Shown here: positions 18,069-25,779 of the stretch, piece after piece
Numbering within the stretch: position 1 is the first letter of the stretch
Layout of the letters: every line of letters starts with the position of its first letter
The notes under the pieces: model-generated
Told to the model about the DNA's origin: nothing
The model's database searches: none
The model's input: the letters and a program-made list of their open reading frames with translations, nothing else
Position numbers and translations under genes: made by a program
Assembly (NCBI GenBank): GCA_963663975.2
Contig: CAXXRA010000002.1
Coordinates: forward strand, 124,001-188,000
DNA: 64,000 nucleotides
DNA from: JANQRX01 sp963663975
Lineage (GTDB): Bacteria; Pseudomonadota; Alphaproteobacteria; Rhizobiales; Kaistiaceae
Direction: 5' to 3'

Positions 18069-19199
18069 ATGGCAAAAGTCGCCCTTATCACCGGCATAAC
18101 GGGGCAGGACGGTGCCTATCTCGCCGAGTTCCTTCTTAAAACGGGATACCGCGTCCACGGCATCAAACGGCGCACGTCATTATTCAACACCGATCGGCTG
18201 GACCATCTTTTCCACGACATGCACGAACATGGCCAGCCGTTTCAGCTACATCACGGCGACCTGACTGACTCCAGTAGCCTGCTACGCACCCTGGCCGAAG
18301 TCCGGCCGGATGAGATCTACAATCTGGCGGCGCAAAGTCACGTCGCGGTGTCCTTCGAGGAGCCGGAATACACAGCCAATGCCGTCGCGCTCGGCGCTCT
18401 CCGCCTCCTGGAGGCAATCCGTATCCTCAAGCTCGACGACCGCACGCGCTACTACCAGGCCTCAAGTTCGGAACTGTTCGGCAACGCGGCCGAAACGCCG
18501 CAAAACGAAACGACGCCGTTCCACCCGCGTTCGCCTTACGCGATCGCCAAGCTTTACGCCTACTGGATCACCGTCAACTACCGCGAGGCCTATGGTCTGT
18601 TCGCCTGCAACGGTATCCTGTTCAACCATGAAAGCCCCATCCGCGGAGAGACCTTCGTCACCCGCAAGATCACACGCGGTTTGGCGCGCATCGTGACCGG
18701 TCTCCAAGAACGTCTCTACCTGGGCAACCTCGATGCAGCGCGCGACTGGGGTCACGCCCGCGATTTCGTCGAAGCGCAGTGGCTGATGCTGCAACGGGAT
18801 AAGCCTGTTGACCTGGTGATCGCGACGGGCAGGCAACACAGCGTGCGGGAATTCGTCACTGCGGCGGCGGGCGAGCTGGGAATTACCGTGGAGTGGCGGG
18901 GCGCAGGAGCGGAAGAGACCGGTGTCATCGCTACCGTCGAGGATGACTCAGCGAGCAACAAAGTATCAGTCGGTCAAACAATCGTCGCTGTCGACCCCAA
19001 CTACTACCGGCCCACCGAGGTCGATGCGCTGCTGGGAGACGCAAGTCTTGCGCGCGAGATTCTAAATTGGCACCCCGCGACCACATTCGAGGAACTCGTC
19101 GCGGAGATGGCTCAGGCTGATCTGGTTCTGGCGAAACGTGAGCTGACAACGTCAGGCCATGGGCGCAAGATCCACCGACCCGACCTTGAGGAGGGCTGA
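18069..19199 (+). CDS. gmd: GDP-mannose 4,6-dehydratase
   Basis: Converts GDP-D-mannose to GDP-4-keto-6-deoxy-D-mannose, the first step to GDP-L-fucose; NADP-dependent SDR-type enzyme. Nucleotide loop GITGQDGAYLAE at residues 9-20, SSSELFG with the catalytic Glu near 135, and SPYAIAK with Tyr157/Lys161. RRTSLFNTDRLDHL is the NADP/tetramer segment. Length of 376 is normal. fcl follows after 6 bp. This is the only intact copy of three in the window. Confidence 0.96.
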   Translation: MAKVALITGITGQDGAYLAEFLLKTGYRVHGIKRRTSLFNTDRLDHLFHDMHEHGQPFQLHHGDLTDSSSLLRTLAEVRPDEIYNLAAQSHVAVSFEEPEYTANAVALGALRLLEAIRILKLDDRTRYYQASSSELFGNAAETPQNETTPFHPRSPYAIAKLYAYWITVNYREAYGLFACNGILFNHESPIRGETFVTRKITRGLARIVTGLQERLYLGNLDAARDWGHARDFVEAQWLMLQRDKPVDLVIATGRQHSVREFVTAAAGELGITVEWRGAGAEETGVIATVEDDSASNKVSVGQTIVAVDPNYYRPTEVDALLGDASLAREILNWHPATTFEELVAEMAQADLVLAKRELTTSGHGRKIHRPDLEEG

Positions 19200-19205
19200 G
19201 GATCG

Positions 19206-20138
19206 ATGCCAGCAGAGATTCTCATTACCGGCGGGACCGGAATGGTCGGCCGAAACGTCCTCGACCTCGCTCGCGCGCGGGGCGTGGCCATAGTCGCCCC
19301 CGTCCGAGCCGAAATGGACCTGCTCGATCCCGATGCGGTCGCCCGAACGTTGCGCGCTGTTCGACCGGACATCGTAATCCACGCCGCCGGCCGCGTCGGT
19401 GGGATCGAAGCGAACATGCGCGAGCCGACGGCTTTTCTCACCGAGAACTGGGATATGGGACGCAACCTCGTCCTCGGCGCGCGCGCGGCTGCGGTGCCTC
19501 GTCTGATAAACCTCGGCAGCTCGTGCATGTACCCGAAGGACTCGGACCGCAAACTCTCCGAGGATGATATCCTGGCAGGGACACTGGAGCCGACCAATGA
19601 AGCGTACGCGATCGCCAAATCAGCCGTGGCCCGCCTGTGCGAGTACGTAAGCGCGGAAACGCCCTCGCACAGCTACAAGACGTTGGTCCCGTGCAACCTC
19701 TTTGGCCGGTACGACGTGTTCGACCCATCGCGGTCGCATCTGGCGGCGGCCGCGCTTCACAAGCTTCACACAGCCAAGGCGACGGGCGCTGACGTCGAGA
19801 TCTGGGGCGAGGGAACCGCCCGGCGGGAATTTCTCTACGCCGGCGATCTCGCTGACGCGATCCTCGCCGCAGTCGAGCACTTTGATAGTCTACCCCCGAT
19901 CATGAACGTCGGGATGGGCATCGATTATAGCGTCAACGAGTATTACGAAGCTGCAGCGGAGGTCGTTGGTTTCACCGGAAAATTCACCCACGATCTGTCG
20001 CGCCCGGTCGGCATGCAGTGGAAGCTCATGGAGGTCTCGCTCGCGACGGAGTGGGGCTGGACCGCTAAGACCGCATTGCGGGACGGCCTCGCAGACGCGT
20101 ATGCGTGGTACTGCACCGAGGTCGATCAAGGTGCGTGA
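19206..20138 (+). CDS. fcl: GDP-L-fucose synthase
   Basis: Bifunctional 3,5-epimerase/4-reductase that makes GDP-L-fucose from the Gmd product. Rossmann loop ITGGTGMVGRN, the SSCMYP Ser/Cys region near residues 105-108, and YAIAK with Tyr134/Lys138. 310 residues, usual length. It forms an operon with gmd (6-bp gap). The cluster's fucosyltransferases would consume the product. Confidence 0.96.
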   Translation: MPAEILITGGTGMVGRNVLDLARARGVAIVAPVRAEMDLLDPDAVARTLRAVRPDIVIHAAGRVGGIEANMREPTAFLTENWDMGRNLVLGARAAAVPRLINLGSSCMYPKDSDRKLSEDDILAGTLEPTNEAYAIAKSAVARLCEYVSAETPSHSYKTLVPCNLFGRYDVFDPSRSHLAAAALHKLHTAKATGADVEIWGEGTARREFLYAGDLADAILAAVEHFDSLPPIMNVGMGIDYSVNEYYEAAAEVVGFTGKFTHDLSRPVGMQWKLMEVSLATEWGWTAKTALRDGLADAYAWYCTEVDQGA

Positions 20139-20682
20139 TGCGGCTCCGCGGCCAAACTGCGGCCGCCGCCTGATCCTCACCGGCGTGACGGGTTAGGGTG
20201 TGTCATGCGTTCCAGCGAAAACTGAGGGAGAGGTGTGTCTCGATGAAGGCAAACGGGCATCCCCGGTACTGAACGCACTGGCGTCGCCGGCTTCGGTGCA
20301 TTGCAATCCCGATGGCGAAGGACCGGTCTTGCCAACGCCCGTCAATGGCGGCAATCTCAGCTCAACAAACAGGCCCATCGTGTGGATGTCGGCTTAAGAC
20401 CGATCTCGCCGGAACAGCGGCGTGCTAAATGGCGTACTTTTACTCTGGCAAGTGGCGGGTATTTACTCCAGTGTTGACAGATTCGCACGTAGAGTCGTCA
20501 AAAAAAATAGGCACATATTCGGCCGACCCAGCCACCCCCGAGATCGCGGCGTGGCAGTGATTGAGTGTGCTATATCCATCCCCCACCCCGGGATCGGCGG
20601 CCGAGGTGATGGCCGGGCAAGGCCGCGGCATCGTTGTCACATCCCCCCGCTAAACTTGCGACGTTGTTAGGCAGTTGCCCCG
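20139..20682. other. intergenic, possible IS21-type end
   Basis: About 545 bases without a recognisable gene. At 20,430-20,479 two imperfect direct repeats (TGGCGTACTTTTACTC and GGCGGGTATTTACTCC) end in TGTTGACA, which resembles the repeated termini of some IS21 elements. No transposase is attached. The assignment is weak. Confidence 0.3.
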
Positions 20683-21414
20683 ATGTATTCCCTTCAACAA
20701 TCCTGGCGGGCAATGACGCAAGAAATTCCGACGCTTCCCGTGGTCGCAGGAAATGCCTTTGTCTTTGGCTCGGCACCAAATCCAGTCGTGTCGAGGGAGC
20801 TGCTCCACGACTCCAAGATCGTGACCGCCAATGCCTCACAAGTCAGCCTTGAAGCCTACGGTGTCGAAAAACCATATATCACGTTCATGCGTTCCAATAT
20901 GCACGAAGAACGCGATGTCGACACCAACACGCTTGAAGCGCTACGCGGTCGGTGTACTGAAATCCTGATCGTCATCTCCGACAATTTGTCTTATCTCGAG
21001 CAACAATTGCGATGTCTGTCGGAAATAAACTATCAATACGACGAGATGTTTTTCGTAAACAAGAGTCAGTGAAAACTTCTTATGAACACTGTCATTGGGA
21101 TGAAACCAATTTTTCTCGTGCAGAAATCTTCGCCGTCAATTGGCGTGACGGCGGTGATGGGGAGCTTGGTAATGGGGGCGAGTAACATTTTCATTTCCGG
21201 TTTTTCATTGCGGACCGCTGGCCTCTCCTACAGTTCTTCTATTTTTGAACGGAAGCATGTCAACGCCGATCGCAGGCTGCTCAAAAAGGCGGTGCGCCAC
21301 GGCAATCCGATTTTCGCCCTTGAGGAGGAATTTGCGGTCGACGCTGGTCTGCAGTTGTGGCAATCTAACCCGTCGCACGCAGTACGCAGTTTGGCGCCGC
21401 TTAGCCTCAGATAG
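20683..21414 (+). pseudogene. putative glycosyltransferase, interrupted by a stop
   Basis: One reading frame of about 243 codons with a single in-frame TGA at 21,070-21,072. The N-terminal part has a glycine loop FVFGSAPNP. The C-terminal part has SPSIGVTAVMGSLVMGASNI and FISGFSL followed by a His-containing segment, the general pattern of sialyltransferase-like/MptE-like domains. Similarity is by pattern only. Convergent with the kdsB-like remnant. Could also be an unrelated GT-A/B protein. Confidence 0.45.
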
Positions 21415-21990
21415 CACGGGACAGGTGTTGCTCGACAACGGCGAGAGCGTCGAGAATGTCGACCGCCTGATTTGCTCCTGAAAGCGCAACAATCCGGAAC
21501 TCGTAGCCCAGTTCGACAAACCGAAGGATTTCGATATCTTCAATCGCCTCGGGGTCGATTTTTCATTGCATGCGCCGAAAGCGACCAGGGCCTCAGCCGG
21601 GGAGCTGTAAATGCAGATCTGCATCCATCCCTTTTCAAACGTGTCATGCATGTTACCGGGAATGGACGATCGCGACATGTAGAGCAGCCTGTTATTGTGG
21701 CCCACGACCACTTTGGGAACGGTTCGGGATCGCCATTCTGATTCGGCGCTGATCGGGGCAATCCCGTTCCACAAGATCGACGGTTCTTGGATTGCGTGGT
21801 CCAGCATGACCATTATATCGTCTGGATCAATTGTCGGCTCGTAATTGATTATGAAATCAAAACTGGGGTTAGCTACCGCGAACTGATAAATCCGGTCGGT
21901 GCCAGTCAAGCAAGCGTTGCTGGTCACAATGACCTGGGCACCACCAGCATGACACACCGCTTCACGCAACCGAGTCTCAGACCCCGCGTC
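21407..21990 (-). pseudogene. CMP-Kdo synthetase-like, 5'-truncated and frameshifted
   Basis: Second cytidylyltransferase of the KdsB/NeuA type. It starts inside the family fold (ETRLREAV), runs through TSNACLTGTDRIYQFA, and shifts frame near 21,570. The correct C-terminus lies in another frame, AIEDIEILRFVELGYEF to a stop at 21,407. The N-terminal RxGSTRxPGK signature is absent. It lies 5 bp downstream of the LAB_N gene on the same strand. Only about 35% similar by eye to the 12,498 gene, so probably a different ulosonic-acid activator originally. Confidence 0.68.
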
Positions 21991-21995
21991 CCGGC

Positions 21996-22355
21996 CTAAT
22001 CCACCACCACCTTACCGGCCTCGTCGGCTTCGCTATCCGTGCGCTTCTTACGCCAAATGAGGGCGATGTTGCGCGCATAGATGATCAGCCCCATCCCCTG
22101 GCCCAGCATGAAGACCGGGTCCAATCGATAGGTCGCGTAGGCGAACAGCATCGCCCCGCCGGCGAGGCTGAAATACCAGAACACCTCCGGCACGATTGAC
22201 TCTCTGGCCCGCTCGCTGGCGATCCACTGCACCAGAAAGCGCATGGAGAACATCAGTTGGGCGCCAAGCCCGAGCCCAAGCCAAATTCGCTCGGTCGGCG
22301 TGGTGCCCATCCACCAATCGGCAAGTTGACCGACGATCCCGGCAATCATTTCCAT
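21996..22355 (-). CDS. LAB_N-domain membrane protein (lipid A locus)
   Basis: 119 residues with three predicted membrane segments (WLGLGLGAQLMFSMRFLVQW; VFWYFSLAGGAMLFAYATY; MLGQGMGLIIYARNIALIW). This is the lipid-A-disaccharide-synthase N-terminal (LAB_N) family, which often sits next to a polyprenyl-phosphate glycosyltransferase. The GT2 gene lies upstream on the same strand, with a MITE in between. Exact function is unproven; likely membrane partner in lipid-linked sugar modification of lipid A or core. Confidence 0.82.
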   Translation of the reverse strand: MEMIAGIVGQLADWWMGTTPTERIWLGLGLGAQLMFSMRFLVQWIASERARESIVPEVFWYFSLAGGAMLFAYATYRLDPVFMLGQGMGLIIYARNIALIWRKKRTDSEADEAGKVVVD

Positions 22356-22371
22356 GTATCGTCCTCGAACC

Positions 22372-22505
22372 TAGTGGATCAACCGAGACATTTGAGTCCA
22401 GACTGGGTTGCTGGTGAGTGAACCGTAAAGCATTGTAATGTCTCGATAAGTTGATCCATTCAGCAAAACAGGCCAGTGGTTCGAAACGATAGACTCGAAC
22501 CACTA
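22372..22505. repeat. MITE family 2, copy C
   Basis: About 134 bp element bounded by TA, with ends TAGTGGATCAACCGAGACATT and TAGTGGTTCGAGTCTATCG (inward). It contains a hairpin of TGGTTCGA...TCGAACCA and an internal inverted copy of the GATCAAC..GAGACATT arm. A second copy lies in the opposite orientation at 62,209-62,375. It sits between the GT2 and LAB_N genes, so it was inserted into what was likely an operon. Confidence 0.75.
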
Positions 22506-22578
22506 AGTGATCCAATCGCCGTCGCGTGAGCGCAAATGCAACCGTTTGCGCCGGCCGGCGCCGGCACCGATTTCGTCA

Positions 22579-23349
22579 TTAATCGTCCCCGCGCAATTTC
22601 GTTGGGGCCACCTCACGCCCCGATGCACTGTCTTCGATAATCCGCGGGACCAGACTGCGCCGCCGCAACCAGCTTACGCCGATGAGATCGTAGAGGCCAA
22701 TCAGCGCCCGGCCGAGATTGGAGTACTTGGAGACCCCGGCCCGACGAGGCCGGTCATTGACCGGCAGAAATTCCACCTGGTGGCCCTGGCTCAGGAACAG
22801 GGCGGGCAGATAGCGGTGGATGGTGGTAAAGAACGGCAGACCCAGAAAGGCATCACGCCAGTAGACCTTGACCCCGCATCCGGTGTCGGGGCAACCGTCG
22901 CGCAGGACAGCGTCGCGAATCCAGTTGGCCGCCCTGGAAGCGAGTTTCTTCGAACCCTCGGCTCTTCGATTGGTACGAACACCACCGACCAGCGCCGGGC
23001 CCTCGCCCCCCGGCGGCCCAAGCTTTTCCAGCAGGCGTTCAATATCGCGGGGATCGTTCTGCCCATCACCGTCCATCGTCGCGATGACGGGACACTCGGC
23101 CGCCAGGATGCCGGTTCTGAGAGCTACGCTTTGACCGCCCGGCCGCGCGTGCCGCATGTACCGCAGGCCCGGAAAACGGCCGCTGTCGACCAGCGTCTTG
23201 ACCTCGCCCGGCGTATCATCGTCGCTGCCATCGTCGACGACGATCACCTCGCCGATGACGTTCCGCGCGACAACGTCGTAGGTCTCTTCGACCAGTCGTC
23301 CAATATTGCCCGCTTCGTTGAGGGCTGGAATCACAACGGAAATACGCAT
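22579..23349 (-). CDS. polyprenyl-phosphate glycosyltransferase (GT2, DPM1-like)
   Basis: Makes a polyprenyl-phosphate sugar on the cytoplasmic face of the membrane. GT-A fold: SVVIPALNEAGNIGRLVEE, VVDDGSDDDT, then MDGDGQNDP with the metal-binding DxD. No C-terminal membrane helices are obvious; 257 residues, normal for the soluble DPM1 type. ATG 23,349 (MRISVVIPALNE) fits better than an upstream ATG at 23,400. With LAB_N and the divergent PMT genes it resembles the rhizobial RgtE/DodP arrangement (inference). Confidence 0.87.
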   Translation of the reverse strand: MRISVVIPALNEAGNIGRLVEETYDVVARNVIGEVIVVDDGSDDDTPGEVKTLVDSGRFPGLRYMRHARPGGQSVALRTGILAAECPVIATMDGDGQNDPRDIERLLEKLGPPGGEGPALVGGVRTNRRAEGSKKLASRAANWIRDAVLRDGCPDTGCGVKVYWRDAFLGLPFFTTIHRYLPALFLSQGHQVEFLPVNDRPRRAGVSKYSNLGRALIGLYDLIGVSWLRRRSLVPRIIEDSASGREVAPTKLRGDD

Positions 23350-23571
23350 GTCACACGGGGTAGCAGGGAGCGAGATTCGATCGACACCCATGTGGCACAC
23401 ATCCCCATCGACCGCAACCGCCGGCGTAAAACGCAGGCCCCTGCCAAATGCTTGAAAAATAAGCGCAATGTCAGGAAATTTGCCGGGCGTGCAAGCATGT
23501 TCGGCGCCGGCAAGAGATTGAGGACAGCCCTCCAGCCAAGCCCGTCGACAAAACCCCGTCCATTCACTAGA
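23350..23571. promoter_or_regulatory. residual divergent promoter region
   Basis: About 215 bases upstream of the GT2 gene up to the IS481 target duplication. Together with about 40 bases at 25,740-25,779 it is what remains of the original divergent intergenic region between the GT2 and PMT genes after IS481, a MITE and IS5 are subtracted. No clear promoter boxes were identified. Confidence 0.35.
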
Positions 23572-24535
23572 TGTGAAGCTTCAACAGGTTGTCCCGGTTC
23601 AGGCCGAGTCGGCTGATTGGTGTTTGTCGATTGAGGCTGGCATGGGGTCGATGCCAGTTGTAGCGGTGCTGCCATTTCGGCAGATCTGCTTTTCGCTGGT
23701 CTGAGTTGTGGAATTCGGTTGCGTAGGCCCATTCTCGCAACATTGTCTGGATGAAGCGTTCGGCCTTGCCGTTGGTCTGAGGCGTGTAGGGTTTGGTGCG
23801 GATATGCTTGATGGTGAGCCTTCGGCAGGCATCGCGGAAGGCCTTGGATCTGTAGCATGATCCATTGTCGGTCATGACGCGGGTGATGGTAACGCCGAGG
23901 GTGGCAAAGTAGGTTACGGCGGCTTCGAGGAAGGCCACGGCGCTTTCCTTTTTCTCGTTCGGGAAGATGTCGGCAAAGCCGATGCGGGAATGGTCGTCGA
24001 TGGCGACGTGGACATACTCCCAACCGGGCGCGGTGCCGTTATGGCGCTGGTTGCTCTGGCGCCTGCGATCGCCGGTGATGCGATGGCCGACACGATTGAA
24101 GCGACCGAGCTTCTTGATGTCCATATGGATGATTTCGCCTGGCGTTTCGCGCTCATAGCGCGGGCGTGGCTGGTTGGGCTCGAGGGCGGACAACAGGCTG
24201 AGGCCACGCCGCTTGAGAATACGGCTGACGGTCGCCCGGCTGAGGCCGAGTTCCTGGGCGATGTGGTCCTGCGTGCAACGAGCCCGGCGCAAGACCTCGA
24301 CCGCTTCGCCGGTGGCCCAAGGCGTTTGGCTTGGCGAGGAATGGGGCCTGGAGGACCGGTCGGCAAGCCCGGCAATGCCCTCCGCGCGAAACCGGCCCAA
24401 CCACTTGGCGACGGTCTTGGCCGTTGTCTTGAAACGGCGTGCGGCCTGAGCCTTCGTCATGGCCTCATCCATGACGGCGCGAACCATGGCCTCTCGACCT
24501 TTCGGCGTAAGATGGGCATTCTGGTGAACGTCCAT
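23567..24535 (-). CDS. IS481 transposase
   Basis: About 322 residues. Two N-terminal helix-turn-helix units (TKAQAARRFKTTAKTVAKWL; HIAQELGLSRATVSRIL), then the DDE core: IIHMDIKKL (Asp), RVMTDNGSCY (Asp) and TNGKAERFIQTML (Glu). ATG at 24,535 (MDVHQNAHLT) is the family start; an upstream ATG at 24,601 is possible. The stop codon TAG is not within the IS: the last codons run off the IS end (LHI, then TAG taken from the CTAG of the target duplication). Confidence 0.92.
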   Translation of the reverse strand: MDVHQNAHLTPKGREAMVRAVMDEAMTKAQAARRFKTTAKTVAKWLGRFRAEGIAGLADRSSRPHSSPSQTPWATGEAVEVLRRARCTQDHIAQELGLSRATVSRILKRRGLSLLSALEPNQPRPRYERETPGEIIHMDIKKLGRFNRVGHRITGDRRRQSNQRHNGTAPGWEYVHVAIDDHSRIGFADIFPNEKKESAVAFLEAAVTYFATLGVTITRVMTDNGSCYRSKAFRDACRRLTIKHIRTKPYTPQTNGKAERFIQTMLREWAYATEFHNSDQRKADLPKWQHRYNWHRPHASLNRQTPISRLGLNRDNLLKLHI

Positions 24536-24618
24536 TCGGTCCTCCGGAGAATCACTGACGTTGGCTGACATCAGCTTCTCTCGACAGGACCGAATGGACA
24601 ACGTCCTGAAAATTCACA
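23572..24618 (-). mobile_element. IS481-family element, copy 2 (intact)
   Basis: 1,047 bp with inverted-repeat ends (TGTGAAGCTTCAACAGGTTGTCC and TGTGAATTTTCAGGACGTTGTCC) and a 6-bp target duplication ACTAGA (23,566-23,571; 24,619-24,624). The right duplication overlaps the TA border of MITE A, so IS481 jumped into the end of a pre-existing MITE. Reference copy for the damaged element at 2,538-3,835. Confidence 0.93.
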
Positions 24619-24622
24619 ACTA

Positions 24623-24891
24623 GAGCCCTTTCAACCAACTCGGAGCCATTCTGACGGAGCGATTTTGTGACAGGATCAAGTCGAGGTTCGATGAGCGTAT
24701 CTGGATACAGTCAAGGGGACTTGGCGAAGGAATTGGCGCAAAATCGCCCGTCCCTCGGGTTTCCGATTGGCTGGTGCCCAACCCCGAACCAATCTAGAAC
24801 GATGCGGTGGCATCGCCCGTCGATCGTTTCGACGCTGGATCGCCTTCCCAATCGCGAAACAGAATTGACCCCGATTTGGTCGAAAGGGCTC
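24623..24891. repeat. MITE family 1, copy A
   Basis: 269 bp flanked by TA (24,621-24,622; 24,892-24,893). Terminal inverted repeats begin GAGCCCTTTCAACCAACTC at one end and GAGCCCTTTCGACCAAATC at the other. No coding capacity. The sequence is repeated in reverse orientation at 48,972-49,242. TA duplication and size suit a non-autonomous IS630/Tc1-like element. Both TA borders here are within CTAG and each carries a further IS: IS481 on the left, IS5 on the right. Confidence 0.82.
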
Positions 24892-24907
24892 TAGGTCCTG
24901 TTGACAG

Positions 24908-25338
24908 TTATCGGAGCCAGATGATGGCACCGACAAGAAACAGCATGGCCATGTAGGCCGTTGCGGTTTTTTCATAGCGCGTGGCGATGCGCCGGAAGTG
25001 TTTGATTTTGTTTATGTAACATTCGACGAGATGTCTTTCTTTGTAGAGTTCGGCATCGTAGGGGATGGCTTGCGCCCGTGACGGGTTGGATGGAATCACC
25101 GCCACTATTCCGGCATCGTTGAGACGGGCGCGGAGATGATCGGCATCATAGGCCGTGTCGGCGATGAGGTTTGCGCCGGCCACGTCGGCGATCAACTCTT
25201 CAGCCTGGGTGACATCGCCAACCTGACCGCCGGTGAGGATGAACCGTAATGGATTGCCGAGCCCATCGACAGCGATGTGAACCTTGCTCGTCAAGCCGCC
25301 GCGCGAACGTCCGATGGCCTGATTTTGAGTCCCCCTTT
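24908..25338 (-). CDS. IS5 transposase, OrfB part
   Basis: C-terminal half of the IS5/IS427-type transposase: RSRGGLTSKVHIAVDGLGNP, LIADTAYDADHLR (second Asp) and the Y-x2-R-x3-E-x6-K type segment YKERHLVECYINKIKHFRRI with the Glu. It has no proper start of its own and is expected to be made as an OrfAB fusion by frameshifting near 25,300-25,330. Confidence 0.85.
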
Positions 25339-25659
25339 TGCGCCCGACGCATGTTGATGTGCCCGCACAATGGTTGAATCGATGATCAGGTATTCGAAGT
25401 CCGGATCGTCCACCAAGGCCTTGAAAAGACTCTCCCATGCCCCTTGTTTGGCCCACCGGGAAAAGCGCACGTACACGCTGTTCCAATTGCCGAACGCGTC
25501 CGGCAGGTCGCGCCATGGCGAACTCGTGCGTGCAATCCACAATACCGCATCCACGAACAGACGATTGTCCCGTCCCGTGGATCCGCAATCCGACGCCTTG
25601 CCGGGTACCAAATCCGATATCCGTTCCCATTGAACGTCCGTCAATTCCCTGCGAAGCAT
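25291..25659 (-). CDS. IS5 transposase, OrfA part
   Basis: N-terminal half: MLRRELTDVQWERISDLVPG, typical of IS427 OrfA, then WIARTSSPWRDLPDAFGNWN and EYLIIDSTIVRAHQHA containing the first catalytic Asp. An upstream ATG at 25,677 is in frame. It overlaps OrfB at about 25,291-25,338. Confidence 0.87.
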   Translation of the reverse strand: MLRRELTDVQWERISDLVPGKASDCGSTGRDNRLFVDAVLWIARTSSPWRDLPDAFGNWNSVYVRFSRWAKQGAWESLFKALVDDPDFEYLIIDSTIVRAHQHASGAKGGLKIRPSDVRAAA

Positions 25660-25779
25660 GACCGGTTCCTCCTCCACACCCAGGTCTTGCTTGAATCACA
25701 ACCGCCATTAATAAACCGTTAACTGTCAACAGCACCTAGACCAAGCGCTCCAATCCCGCCGTCGGAGGTCGACAGAGGC

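Larger units (their letters stand above)
24895..25735 (-). mobile_element. IS5-family element
   Basis: 841 bp with inverted repeats of about 20 bp (GTCCTGTTGACAGTTATCGG and GTGCTGTTGACAGTTAACGG) and a CTAG target duplication (24,891-24,894; 25,736-25,739), consistent with the YTAR preference of IS5. Two overlapping frames encode the transposase, as in the IS427 group. Confidence 0.92.
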
